DNA of 53,203 bases from DATAFF01 sp036257595 (GTDB lineage: Bacteria; Pseudomonadota; Alphaproteobacteria; Rhizobiales; Aestuariivirgaceae): positions 1-53,203 of the forward strand of contig DATAFF010000106.1 of NCBI GenBank assembly GCA_036257595.1. Reading direction: 5' to 3'. Position numbers and translations under genes: made by a program. Positions within the stretch are counted from its first letter, which is position 1. The number at the start of each line of letters is the position of its first letter. The notes below the pieces were generated by a model, which was given only the letters and a program-made list of their open reading frames with translations, was not told the origin of the DNA and did not search any database. Positions 16,539 to 24,534 of the stretch are shown here, piece after piece.

Positions 16539-17981
16539 TTAGCTCGCCTGAACAGCGCGCCAAGCATCAATAATGGCGGCGACCGATCGATCGGCATCAT
16601 TCTCGGTCGTCGCCCAGGAGCTGATCGACAATCGCATGATCCAGTGCCCCTTCCATTTTGCGCCGGCGGCAAAGCAGATCCCGTCGGCTTGCACCTGCTC
16701 GATTACGCGACGTGTCAACGCGTCGCCTGCACCGGTGGGCCGATCCACCCCGAATCGGATTGCTACCTGATTCAGAATGACGTCGTTCATCACCCCGATC
16801 CCCGGCTCTTGCGCAAGCCGCCGGGCCATTTGCCGCGCGATCCCGCAACTGCGTGCGATGAGCTCTGCGATCCCTTCGCGACCGAGGGCACGAATCACCG
16901 CCCAAGTGGCAAAGCCACGCGCACGTCGAGAGAGTTCCGGAACCAGATGCGACGGGTCCCGCTCGCCTTCGGCAACGGTCGGCAGATAGCTCGCCGTATT
17001 GGTCATCGCACGCCGATGGGCTTGCGTATCCCGAACAATGGCGTAGCCGCAATCATAGGGCGTCTGCAGCCACTTATGACCATCGCTCGCCCAGGAGTCA
17101 GCTTTCTCCACACCTTCGACATAACGCCGTGTCTCGGGACAGGCCCGCGCCCAAAGGCCGAATGCACCATCGACATGGATCCAGGCGGAAGTCTCCCGTG
17201 CGCTGGCAGCGATCTCGCCGATCGGATCGATCGCACCTGTGTTGACCTGTCCTGCCTGGGTCAAGACGATCGTGGGGGACGTTGCAGACCGCAACGCGCG
17301 TGCGACATGCTCGGCGCTCATTCGTCCCATCCGATCGGTAGGAACGCGAACCACCCGTTCACTGCCGAGCCCCAGCAGCTGCAGCGCAGCGACGGCCGAA
17401 GAATGCGCATCGTCACCGATCAGAACACGAATTTCTGGTGCCCCGAAAAGACCCCGCGATTCGACATCCCATCCCAGCTCCTGCAGCAGCCTCGTCCTCG
17501 CTGCGGCGAGACAGGTGAAATTGGCCATCGTCGCGCCTGTGGCAAAACCGACCGAACTTTCACGCGGAAGGTCGAGCAACTCCAACAGCCAGGCGGCCGC
17601 GACCTCTTCGCAAGCTGCGGCCGCTGGCGTCGGCGTGTGACTTCCGGCGTTTTGCCCCCAGGCGCTCGTCAGCCAATCTGCGGCAACCCCGACCGGGAGC
17701 GATCCTCCGATCACCCAGCCGAAGAAGCGTGGGCCAGCCATGGCGCTCAGCCCAGGTTGCGACAGGCGCACCAGCTCATCGATCACACTTATGCTGTCGG
17801 TGCCCGATTCAGGCAGTGGTGCACGGAACGCGTCGCGCATGGCCGCGTAGTCGCGTTCCGGCCTTTGCAAACGCGATGGGAGTTCTCTGCGAAATGCAAC
17901 GGCCTGCTCCGCCGAATGCATGAGCAGCCGCTCATGATCTCCAGTCCAGCCCGATTCATATTCCGCCCAGCCCTTAGCCAT
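16539..17981 (-). CDS. PLP-dependent group II amino-acid decarboxylase
   Basis: The frame is open from 18233, but ATG 17981 with GAAGAGGG upstream is the sensible start; the extra N-terminus would overlap the SDR gene. The 480-residue protein is a fold-type I PLP enzyme: His192 (GDDAHSSAV) stacks on the ring, Asp271 (WIHVDGAFGLWA) binds its nitrogen, and Lys303 (SDGHKWLQTPYDCGY) forms the Schiff base. This pattern belongs to the aromatic-amino-acid/glutamate decarboxylase family. Bacterial relatives act on aromatic amino acids or glutamate analogues; the substrate here is not known. It lies 55 bases after the SDR gene on the same strand. Confidence 0.92.
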   Translation of the reverse strand: MAKGWAEYESGWTGDHERLLMHSAEQAVAFRRELPSRLQRPERDYAAMRDAFRAPLPESGTDSISVIDELVRLSQPGLSAMAGPRFFGWVIGGSLPVGVAADWLTSAWGQNAGSHTPTPAAAACEEVAAAWLLELLDLPRESSVGFATGATMANFTCLAAARTRLLQELGWDVESRGLFGAPEIRVLIGDDAHSSAVAALQLLGLGSERVVRVPTDRMGRMSAEHVARALRSATSPTIVLTQAGQVNTGAIDPIGEIAASARETSAWIHVDGAFGLWARACPETRRYVEGVEKADSWASDGHKWLQTPYDCGYAIVRDTQAHRRAMTNTASYLPTVAEGERDPSHLVPELSRRARGFATWAVIRALGREGIAELIARSCGIARQMARRLAQEPGIGVMNDVILNQVAIRFGVDRPTGAGDALTRRVIEQVQADGICFAAGAKWKGHWIMRLSISSWATTENDADRSVAAIIDAWRAVQAS

Positions 17982-18036
17982 GGTCGCCCTCTTCCGTGAT
18001 GATCCGGCTCGGACCGCTCGAGCGCCCCGACGGCAT

Positions 18037-18798
18037 TCAATACTGCACGCCACGCGTGAGCGCGCCGTCGATGACGAGGTTGGTGCCTGTCGTGAAGCTG
18101 GATGCCGGGCTCGCAAGGAACACAACCCCGCGCGCGATCTCCTCGGGATGAGCCATGCGACCTGTCGGGTTGAGGCCGAGGGCCTGCTGGAAGAGATCTG
18201 GCTTGTTGTCCTTGATCGAGTGCCAGATGCCACCCTCGAAGAAGGTATTGCCCGGGGATACGGTATTTACCCGAATACCTTTGCCGGCGAGCTGATAGGC
18301 CAGGCCGGCGACATAGTGGATGAGGGCGGCTTTCATCGCGCCGTAAGGTCCGGCAGCAAAGTCGATCTCCCGACCGGACACGCTGGAGATCACGACGATC
18401 GCGGGGGTGTTCGACAGCTCGAGGAACGGCATCGCGGCATTGACCGTGCGCACCGTGTGCATGAGATCGATCTCGAATTCCTGGCGCCAAGCCTCCTCCG
18501 AGTTGTCGATCGCGAGGGCGCTGACATTGGCGATCACGATATCGATGCCGCCGAGCCATTTGGCCGAGTCCTGAACCCATGTTTCAAGCGCCGCCTTGTC
18601 GGCGACATTCAAAACGGTCCCGTAGGCTCTTCTGCCGTCGGTGGAAAGCGCCGAGACAGCCTCGTCGACCTCGTTCGGGGTTCGCGCGCAGATACTGACC
18701 CGGCATCCCTCGCTCACCAGACATGAGGCGATCGCCCGGCCAATGCCCTTGCTGCCGCCCGTCACGATCGCTCGCTTATCGACCAATGCTAGATCCAT
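18037..18798 (-). CDS. short-chain dehydrogenase/reductase (SDR)
   Basis: ATG 18798 is preceded by GGAGC; the longer frame to 18945 lacks support. The 253-residue protein is a classical SDR: cofactor motif TGGSKGIG (13-20), Asn91 (IANVSAL in place of NNAG), catalytic Ser139 (VVISSVSG), Tyr152 and Lys156 (PYGAMK), and a C-terminal GTNLVIDGALTRG. Arg40 after the second strand (SICART) suggests NADP. It is probably cotranscribed with the PLP decarboxylase downstream, which may make its substrate an amine- or aldehyde-containing product. That link is an inference. Confidence 0.93.
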   Translation of the reverse strand: MDLALVDKRAIVTGGSKGIGRAIASCLVSEGCRVSICARTPNEVDEAVSALSTDGRRAYGTVLNVADKAALETWVQDSAKWLGGIDIVIANVSALAIDNSEEAWRQEFEIDLMHTVRTVNAAMPFLELSNTPAIVVISSVSGREIDFAAGPYGAMKAALIHYVAGLAYQLAGKGIRVNTVSPGNTFFEGGIWHSIKDNKPDLFQQALGLNPTGRMAHPEEIARGVVFLASPASSFTTGTNLVIDGALTRGVQY

Positions 18799-19037
18799 GT
18801 TCCGCTTGCTCCATTTTTGCCGCCTGCTTCCATGGTGATGATCTCCACCTTGCAAATCAGGGCTGACGACAGATCGAACGCGCAGGTGATGCCGGCGACA
18901 ATAGACGAAGATCCGGGTGGTATCGGCCGCGGTTCGTGATGCCATAGCATGAAGACTTCAGGCCTCTTACACTGATCTTGTGCCGAGAGCGATTCTGGGA
19001 CGATGGGCAGCAAGGCTAAATCGAAGGTCGTGACATA

Positions 19038-19121
19038 ATGAGAATGCCCTTTTTGCTGGTGGTCATACTGCTCGCCCTGCCGACCCTCCTCACGATCGGA
19101 TTTCTCCTTTTCCTTCGCTGA
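19038..19121 (+). CDS. possible 27-residue membrane peptide
   Basis: ATG 19038 to TGA 19119-19121 encodes MRMPFLLVVILLALP followed by TLLTIGFLLFLR. Almost the whole peptide is one hydrophobic span with basic ends. The length and composition fit small single-span membrane proteins, but also a fragment of a larger one. There is no strong ribosome site upstream (weak AAGG at 19024). No family is recognised. Confidence 0.3.
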   Translation: MRMPFLLVVILLALPTLLTIGFLLFLR

Positions 19122-19354
19122 AGGCGGCAGAGTTGCCCAAGCGGAATATTTCCGACGCTGCGGAAGTTTGCGCGGCCGGCAAATCGCATTGGTTGCATGC
19201 TCTGGAAGGACTCGTTGCCAAATTCTGGCCATATTGCCGGGCGTGCCTGCTGCAGTAGAGTGGCGATGCAGCCATGTATGGCGTCTCCAGGCCTTTGCGC
19301 AAAAATGGCTGTCGGTAGCAGGGACACCATTGCTGTCCTCACCGTCATCATCGG

Positions 19355-19492
19355 TTGTCCCTGCTGCCGCCCGCCGCTCACACTTTCCTCGAAGCGACAG
19401 TCGGCGAAGAGAACCCGACCCTGAAGGGCTCGCGCGGTGTGTTACACGGCAGCGTTCTGATCGTTCTCGCTATTGTGGTTCTCTGGCTGTGA
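19355..19492 (+). pseudogene. possible remnant of a membrane protein, C-terminal part
   Basis: A frame from TTG 19355 to TGA 19490-19492 reads AAHTFLEATVGEENPTLKGS and ends in a hydrophobic HGSVLIVLAIVVLWL. A frame shifted by one base just upstream (ATG 19305) reads MAVGSRDTIAVLTVIIG. Together they look like one short membrane protein broken by a frameshift near 19355. Both parts are short, so chance cannot be excluded. Confidence 0.25.
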
Positions 19493-19600
19493 GCAATGCA
19501 GTCAAGCGCTCGCGCAATCCGCCATGCGACCGCCATTGTTGCAGGGGACGCTCAGCACACCGGTTCCGGAGCGATTCGATTCTCCCCGGGCTGGAGGCCG

Positions 19601-19641
19601 AGGACCACCGTAGGGTTTGACGTTCCCTATACGGTGGTCCT
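19601..19641 (+). other. strong stem-loop, possible structured RNA element
   Basis: AGGACCACCGTA (19601-19612) pairs perfectly with TACGGTGGTCCT (19630-19641). Three more G-C pairs form on the inner side (GGG with CCC) after a two-base bulge. The loop is about nine bases. Flanking CCCCGGG and CCCCGGGG could extend the structure. No T-tract follows, so it is not a typical terminator. It lies 183 bases before the cupin gene on the same strand. Confidence 0.45.
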
Positions 19642-19823
19642 TGTGCGATTGGCCCCGGGGCAAGCCATGACGTGGCTGCCCGACGCACGCCGATGTCATC
19701 GGCCAGGATATCCTCGCCTCTATCGAGGGGTGAGCGCTAGCGGCTCTGCGGCATTGAGCGGACGATCCCTGGGAACGCCCCTACCATGCCGCGATCGCAC
19801 TGTGGTAAGGAAACCTGCCGAAT

Positions 19824-20225
19824 ATGGAGGTGCCCGTGAGCAGCAAGCCCGAGAGATCCTTTGATGTGATCCGCACCTTTACGGACGACCAGGGAAGGAG
19901 TCAGTTCGACAGCTACGCTGTCCCCCAGACATTGCAGCCATTCGCGCCGCCCGCCGACCCGGTCTTCGTATCCGAGCGCGCGCCTGCGAGCGGCTATGTG
20001 GTCATTTACATGCCGCCCGGCTGGGTGGGAAAGCCGCATCCCTCGCCACGTCGGCAGATCCTGTTCTGTCTCTCCGGCGGCATGCGCATCACCAGCAGCA
20101 CCGGGGAGATCCGCACCCTTGGTGTGGGCGATGCCTGGCTGATGGGCGACACCACTGGCGAGGGGCACAAGAGCGAAGTCACCTCGCCGGAGGGCGCAAG
20201 CGTGGTCATCGTCCAGTTCGAGTGA
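19824..20225 (+). CDS. single-domain cupin-like protein
   Basis: ATG 19824 opens a 133-residue frame without a clear ribosome site; GTG 19836 (VSSKPERSF), with GGAGGTG just before it, is a likely alternative start. The sequence has the small beta-barrel pattern of a cupin: YVVIYMPPGWVGKPHPSPRR, then QILFCLSGGMRITSSTGEIR, then LGVGDAWLMGDTTGEGHKSE. One His-rich turn (KPHPSP) and a second His (GEGHKS) could bind metal, but the canonical HxH-E motif is absent. No signal peptide is seen. Function is unknown. Confidence 0.75.
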   Translation: MEVPVSSKPERSFDVIRTFTDDQGRSQFDSYAVPQTLQPFAPPADPVFVSERAPASGYVVIYMPPGWVGKPHPSPRRQILFCLSGGMRITSSTGEIRTLGVGDAWLMGDTTGEGHKSEVTSPEGASVVIVQFE

Positions 20226-20273
20226 CCACCGCGAGGCGCCCTCTTGCCACCCCGGCGCAGGTCCCGTGCGGCG

Positions 20274-20705
20274 CTACTTGACGACCTGGCCCCTGATCTC
20301 GCCGTCGGGGAACTTTTCGGTGTGGATGTTGAGATACCACTTCCCTGCCTTCAGATCGGCCGCTTGCTCCGCGGTCAGCTCGGCGCTTCCTTTCTTGATA
20401 TCGCCTGAAATATCGACGACCGGGCCTGCGTTCTTGCCAGCAGCGGCGGGGCCATGGAAATGGGCGGCAGTCGGCTCGCCGCTCAAGCCGCTATATGTCA
20501 CCACCCACGACAGTTTCTTGGACTTGTCGTCATAGGTGATGTTGGCCTTGCCGGTGGCAGCGCTGTCGGCCGCCGGCACCTCCTTGGAGCCCTTCAAATC
20601 GGCCTTGTACTTCACGTTGGCTGCAAATGATGTCGGCCCCGTCATCAGCAGCATTCCGGCCGCTACTGTGAATGCCAGACCAGCTCGGACCATTGCGTGT
20701 CGCAT
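20274..20705 (-). CDS. exported CHRD-domain protein
   Basis: ATG 20705 with AGGAG upstream is chosen over the in-frame codon at 20735. The 143-residue protein has a signal peptide (AGLAFTVAAGMLLMTG, then TSFAA). The rest is one CHRD domain: KADLKGSKEVPAADSAATGK, TYSGLSGEPTAAHFHGPAAA and WYLNIHTEKFPDGEIRGQVV. CHRD domains, first seen in chordin, are common in exported bacterial proteins of unknown role. The His residues of AHFHG and NIHT are conserved in the family and could bind a metal. It converges with the cupin gene. Confidence 0.92.
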   Translation of the reverse strand: MRHAMVRAGLAFTVAAGMLLMTGPTSFAANVKYKADLKGSKEVPAADSAATGKANITYDDKSKKLSWVVTYSGLSGEPTAAHFHGPAAAGKNAGPVVDISGDIKKGSAELTAEQAADLKAGKWYLNIHTEKFPDGEIRGQVVK

Positions 20706-20939
20706 TGCGGCGCTCCTGTCAAAGATTCCCGGCACACGCGAAACCGCTTCGGATCACGCTTTGTTCCGCCGAGCAGCGGCCGAGCGTCAGCGGTGGAGAC
20801 GTACGTGTCATGTCGGACGATGGCGGACGATCCCTGCCCGCCGCTTCGCGCCGAAAATCCCATTCAGCAATCGTTCATCCGTTCGCCGGCAGAAGCGTGC
20901 GACGATCAATCCATCTCGCGCCATTCTCCGGAGGCCTCG

Positions 20940-22478
20940 ATGAGACTTCATGCGCAATTTCTTTCCCTGGGAGCGAGCCTCACTGGCCTGCTGCTCGCTG
21001 CAAGCCCATCCTTCGCCGACAGCGTCAAGCCTCATTGCATGGCGATGGATGTCACCGCTCAGCACCAGCAGGACAAGGCTACGAAGGCCTATATGGAGGC
21101 AACGCCGCCGCTCTGGAGCAATCTCGGCTCCCTCACCTACCCGATCACCACCCGCAGCACCGAGGCCCAGCACTATTTCGACCAGGGCTTGAAGCTCAAT
21201 GTCAACTTTAACCATGCGGAGGCCCAACGGGCGTTCCGCCAGGCTCGGAAGCTCGATCCGGGTTGCGCCATGTGCTATTTCGGTGAAGCATTGGTGCTGG
21301 GCCCCAACATCAATGTGCCGATGGCACCCGAGGCCAATGCACCGGCTCTCGCAGCGCTGCGCAAGGCGCAATCCCTCGCCAGCACGGCCAGCGACAAGGA
21401 GCGCGCACTGATCGCTGCGCTGGCTCTTCGCTATTCGGACGATCAGGGAGCCGAGCGCGCGGCGCTCGATGCCGCCTTTGCCGATGCGATGTCGCTCCTT
21501 GCCGACAAATATCCCGACGATCTTCAGATTGCCGTGCTGGCCTCCGAGGCGGCCATGGTCACCCAGCCATGGGATTATTGGCAGCCGGGCGGGCATGAAC
21601 CGAAGGGCCGGACCGCCCGCACCCTGAAGCTCCTCGAAGGAGTCCTGGCGACGCAGCCGGATCACCCCGGCGCGATCCATCTCTACATCCATCTCGTCGA
21701 AGCATCGGATCGTCCCGAGCGCGCCGAGTCCCATGCCGACCGTCTCGCCAGCCTCATGCCGGGCGCCGGTCACATCGTCCATATGCCGAGCCACATCTAC
21801 CATCGCGTGGGCCGCCACCGTGACTCGCTCGAGGCCAACAAGGCAGCAGCGGCAGTCGATGAGGCCTATATCGCCGAGACCGGCGCTGTTGGCGTCTATC
21901 CCGTCGGCTACTATGCCCATAATCTTCATTTCGTTCTCATCTCGGCGCAGGCGCTTGGCGACAGGCAGAACGTGCTTGCCCATGCCGACAAGCTGGACAG
22001 ATCGCTGAGCAACGACGTCGCTGCGGCCATTCCGATGACCCAGCCGATCAAGGCAGCACCCTACTTCGCCTATGCCCAATATGCCGCGCCGGAGTCGATC
22101 TTGAGCCTCCCCGACCCCGCCGGCGCCCCGCCCTATGTCAAAGCCATGTGGCACTATGCCCGTGGCGTCGCCCATGCCGCGATGAAGGACCCGGCGCTTG
22201 CTCGTGCCGAGGCCGCCGCGATCGAGCGGCTCGGACGCGAATCCGACTGGTCGGCCTTCGATGCCACGGCGATACCGGCAAGAGCGGTGCTGGAGGTGGC
22301 GAAGAACGTGGTGCTCGCCCGCGCTGCCCAGACGGAGAAGGATCACGCCTCGGCGGTTGCCCTGTTCGAGAAGGCCGTCGCGGCGGAGGACACCTTACCC
22401 TATATGGAGCCGCCCTATTGGTACTATCCGGTCCGCCAGTCCCTGGAGGAAGCGCGCCTGTCTCTCGCGGCGCGGTGA
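20940..22478 (+). CDS. exported tetratricopeptide-repeat protein
   Basis: ATG 20940 has GGAGG eight bases upstream; codons further 5' overlap the divergent promoter region. The 512-residue protein has a signal peptide (LSLGASLTGLLLAASPSFA) followed by TPR-like helices, clearest in EAQHYFDQGLKLNVNFNHAE, AQRAFRQARKLDPGCAMCYF and the stretch around 270-340 (PDHPGAIHLYIHLVEASDRP). A CxxC-like pair (GCAMC) and His-rich segments (GHIVHMPSHIYHRVGRH) are notable and could bind metal or haem. It probably acts in the periplasm as a scaffold. No partner is evident nearby. Confidence 0.88.
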   Translation: MRLHAQFLSLGASLTGLLLAASPSFADSVKPHCMAMDVTAQHQQDKATKAYMEATPPLWSNLGSLTYPITTRSTEAQHYFDQGLKLNVNFNHAEAQRAFRQARKLDPGCAMCYFGEALVLGPNINVPMAPEANAPALAALRKAQSLASTASDKERALIAALALRYSDDQGAERAALDAAFADAMSLLADKYPDDLQIAVLASEAAMVTQPWDYWQPGGHEPKGRTARTLKLLEGVLATQPDHPGAIHLYIHLVEASDRPERAESHADRLASLMPGAGHIVHMPSHIYHRVGRHRDSLEANKAAAAVDEAYIAETGAVGVYPVGYYAHNLHFVLISAQALGDRQNVLAHADKLDRSLSNDVAAAIPMTQPIKAAPYFAYAQYAAPESILSLPDPAGAPPYVKAMWHYARGVAHAAMKDPALARAEAAAIERLGRESDWSAFDATAIPARAVLEVAKNVVLARAAQTEKDHASAVALFEKAVAAEDTLPYMEPPYWYYPVRQSLEEARLSLAAR

Positions 22479-22483
22479 AAACC

Positions 22484-22549
22484 AAGGCAGTCGGCGTTAC
22501 GCAGTAGGCGGTGAGTGGTGCTCTTTCCATACTGCCGACTTCCGACTCC
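22484..22549. repeat. palindromic GGCAGTA-unit repeat, copy 1
   Basis: The left arm (AAGGCAGTCGGC..GCAGTAGGC) and right arm (ACTGCCGACTTCCGACTCC) are imperfect inverted copies around a core GTGAGTGGTGCTCTTTCCAT. It is the most degenerate of four copies in the window and begins just after the TPR gene. Confidence 0.75.
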
Positions 22550-22566
22550 ATTAACGATAAAGTAAC

Positions 22567-22602
22567 CTTTACCAGCGTCCCCTTTGCGACCTCATGGTAA
22601 AG
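22567..22602. promoter_or_regulatory. inverted repeat upstream of the 48-residue peptide gene
   Basis: CTTTACCA (22567-22574) and TGGTAAAG (22595-22602) are perfect inverted copies 20 bases apart, about 50 bases before the start at 22653. It could be an operator or part of a hairpin. No regulator can be assigned. Confidence 0.35.
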
Positions 22603-22652
22603 TACTGCGAGGGAAGCACGCCTGATCGGCAGCGTGCACAGAGGGACGGCAA

Positions 22653-22799
22653 ATGCCCGAAGAAGATGTCGAAGCGATTTCGCATGCCCCGACGGATGTC
22701 GAGCAATCGACGCCGACTGACTGCGGCGAGAACGTCGTGATCGAGGAGGAGTGCTTCTGCTGGGATGGAATCCCACGCGTGGTCAGGTCGGCGGGCTGA
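22653..22799 (+). CDS. small acidic Cys/Trp-containing protein, 48 residues
   Basis: ATG 22653 has AGAGGG eight bases upstream and the frame ends at TGA 22797-22799. The N-terminal 33 residues are acidic (MPEEDVEAISHAPTDVEQ, then VVIEEE). A compact segment CFCWDGIPR follows, with a short basic tail RVVRSAG. A third Cys is at position 24. A charged leader followed by a Cys/Trp/Gly core resembles ribosomally made peptide precursors, or a small metal-binding protein, but no modifying enzyme is in the window. No known family is recognised. Codon use looks like real coding sequence. Confidence 0.5.
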   Translation: MPEEDVEAISHAPTDVEQSTPTDCGENVVIEEECFCWDGIPRVVRSAG

Positions 22800-22807
22800 A
22801 ACTCTGG

Positions 22808-22858
22808 CGCGGGGGCGCCGCGCCATGTACGCATCTACACAACTCACACGCCCCCGCG
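22808..22858. other. GC-rich inverted repeat
   Basis: CGCGGGGGCG (22808-22817) and CGCCCCCGCG (22849-22858) form a perfect 10-bp stem with a 31-base loop just after the small peptide gene. It may help end that transcript. Confidence 0.4.
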
Positions 22859-22869
22859 GTCGGCCAAGT

Positions 22870-22891
22870 CCCCGTCCGCCGGCCGACGGGG
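22870..22891. terminator. hairpin after the small peptide gene
   Basis: CCCCGTC (22870-22876) pairs with GACGGGG (22885-22891) around an 8-base loop. No T-run follows, so termination is only a suggestion. Confidence 0.35.
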
Positions 22892-22924
22892 TAAGATACT
22901 CCGGCTCCGGCAGGAGTCACGCAT

Positions 22925-22948
22925 TTCATTTCCCTGGCGGGAAATGAA
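22925..22948. terminator. perfect hairpin at the 3' side of the cyclase gene
   Basis: TTCATTTCCC (22925-22934) pairs with GGGAAATGAA (22939-22948) around the loop TGGC. It abuts repeat copy 2 and lies downstream of the minus-strand cyclase gene. It may work as a terminator for either strand. Confidence 0.5.
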
Positions 22949-23014
22949 GGCAGTAGGCATTGGGCAATAGGCCGTGAACTGAGCTTCCCTACTGCTTACT
23001 GCCTGCTGCCTATC
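22949..23014. repeat. palindromic GGCAGTA-unit repeat, copy 2
   Basis: The left arm GGCAGTAGGCATTGGGCAAT and right arm ACTGCTTACTGCCTGCTGCC are inverted copies around GTGAACTGAGCTTCCCT. It ends three bases before the cyclase stop codon. Confidence 0.85.
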
Positions 23015-23017
23015 GGC

Positions 23018-24424
23018 TCACGGGAGCGCGAAAACCGTGACTTCCGCGGCGATTCCGCGCAACGGCAGGCTCTGGTTGCGCGGCACGATGCCGCTTTTTT
23101 CCAGGACTCCCGAGGTCCGCGGATCGCCGATCACCGAGCTGGTCGCAAAGATCTCGCTCGAGGTCGCAAGCCCCTGGACCCGCGAGGCGATGTTCACCGT
23201 CTGGCCGAAATAATCCTGCCGTTCGTTCATCGTGACAGCGATGCACGGCCCTTCGTGAATGCCGATCTTGAGCAGCAGATCCTCACGCTCCCGCTCGCGA
23301 TTGAGGTCGCGCATCGCATCGCGCATGCGGATGGCGGCTGCCACTGCCCGATCGGGCGTGGGGAACGTCGCCATCACCGCATCGCCGATCGTCTTCACCA
23401 CCGCGCCCGCTTCCGAGGCGACGATTGCATTGAGCACGTCGAAATGCGTCCTCACCAGATCGAACGCCACCAGATCGCCGACCCGCTCATAGAGCTCCGT
23501 TGACCCGCGCAGATCGGTGAACAGGAAAGTCAGGCTGGTGATCTTCAGTCGCTGGTCGACATCGAGCGTGTCGGTCCGATAGATATCGCGAAACGTCTGA
23601 TTGGACAGGAGCTGCTTCGCCGTCAGGAACGGCCGTCGGTTCTTCATGAAGTCGTGAAGCGTGTCGCCCGCCACGAAGATGGTCGGCAGCACCCGGGCAT
23701 CGGTGCGGTTCTCCATCGAGATCCGCAGCGGCCCCGGCCGCATCTCGATGGTCGGATATTGCGGCATGTCGCGGTCGAAGATGATCGACAGCGACTGGCG
23801 CTCGCGAACCGGCTCACCCTTCACGTCGAGGAACTGCGCCGTGTGGGTCACCGGATCGCAGATGATCAGGAACTCGGCCGGAAGCTGCAGCGACACGATC
23901 GCCTTGTCGCCGGCCGGCAGGTCCAGCGACTCGATCGTCACCGCCTCGAACACCTCCTCGAAATTGTCGGGGATCTCCAGCCCCGACCCGAAATAGATCT
24001 GGCGATAATATTCGATGGGCGACAGGTCGTGCGGGCTGTGCGCGGCGATCCTGCGCATTCGCGGCGTCACCGTGAAGGTGACCTCGATCATCTCGTCGAG
24101 GGTCGGCTCATAGTCCTCGGCACACAGCGAGCAGCTATATTCGGACTTCTGGATGGTCTTCAGCGTGGCATTGGTGTCGAGAACGCCGCCGCAGCCGGGG
24201 CACAGCACGTTCCATGACAGGTCGAACATGCCGAGTCGCGCCGCGTGCAGAAACGCGCCGATCACCGCGCTCTCGTCGAGCCCGTGCTCCTTGGCGAAGG
24301 TGATAGCATTCACCCGCGCCAGCTGGCGATCGTCGCCCTCCTTGACCAGCCGCTCGATCACATCGACCGTCTTGTTGTCGCTTGACTGCCGCAATGCGGC
24401 AAACAATGATTGATTTTCGTCCAT
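23018..24424 (-). CDS. class III adenylate/guanylate cyclase with N-terminal zinc-ribbon region
   Basis: The 468-residue protein has a C-terminal cyclase homology domain (about 295-465): metal Asp in FLFTDLRGST, second metal Asp in VKTIGDAVMATF, and transition-state Asn/Arg in FGQTVNIASRV. The N-terminal 280 residues resemble the DUF5939 region found before such domains. They contain a four-Cys site, Cys75/Cys78 (CPGCGG) and Cys98/Cys101 (CSLC), which looks like a zinc ribbon. No membrane span is visible, so it is soluble. It should make cAMP (or cGMP) in response to an unknown signal read by the N-terminus. It diverges from the doxX gene. Confidence 0.92.
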   Translation of the reverse strand: MDENQSLFAALRQSSDNKTVDVIERLVKEGDDRQLARVNAITFAKEHGLDESAVIGAFLHAARLGMFDLSWNVLCPGCGGVLDTNATLKTIQKSEYSCSLCAEDYEPTLDEMIEVTFTVTPRMRRIAAHSPHDLSPIEYYRQIYFGSGLEIPDNFEEVFEAVTIESLDLPAGDKAIVSLQLPAEFLIICDPVTHTAQFLDVKGEPVRERQSLSIIFDRDMPQYPTIEMRPGPLRISMENRTDARVLPTIFVAGDTLHDFMKNRRPFLTAKQLLSNQTFRDIYRTDTLDVDQRLKITSLTFLFTDLRGSTELYERVGDLVAFDLVRTHFDVLNAIVASEAGAVVKTIGDAVMATFPTPDRAVAAAIRMRDAMRDLNREREREDLLLKIGIHEGPCIAVTMNERQDYFGQTVNIASRVQGLATSSEIFATSSVIGDPRTSGVLEKSGIVPRNQSLPLRGIAAEVTVFALP

Positions 24425-24534
24425 TCCCGCAGTTTACGACGGAATTCCACCGGCGGCCATATCTCGGCCGCAGTCTTTCGCCATCCGCAACGTCAATCCG
24501 AAACCGCAAATCCCTGACAATGGAGCACTATCCG

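Larger units (their letters stand above)
18799..19823. other. 1-kb region without a secure gene
   Basis: Between the SDR start and the cupin start no long frame has family-like sequence or a convincing ribosome site. The frames present on both strands are rich in Arg, Cys and Ser and look like chance. The stretch contains two short hydrophobic-peptide frames (19038-19121 and 19355-19492) and one strong hairpin (19601-19641). It may be a decayed gene or a junction between regions of different composition. Confidence 0.5.

Noticed and set aside
16254..17999. 581-codon open frame opposite the PLP decarboxylase gene
   Set aside because: No motif, rich in Arg, Pro and Cys; the minus-strand gene has the PLP-binding residues.
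20808..22346. 512-codon open frame antisense to the TPR gene
   Set aside because: Composition is that of an antisense shadow; the plus-strand gene has a signal peptide, ribosome site and TPR motifs.
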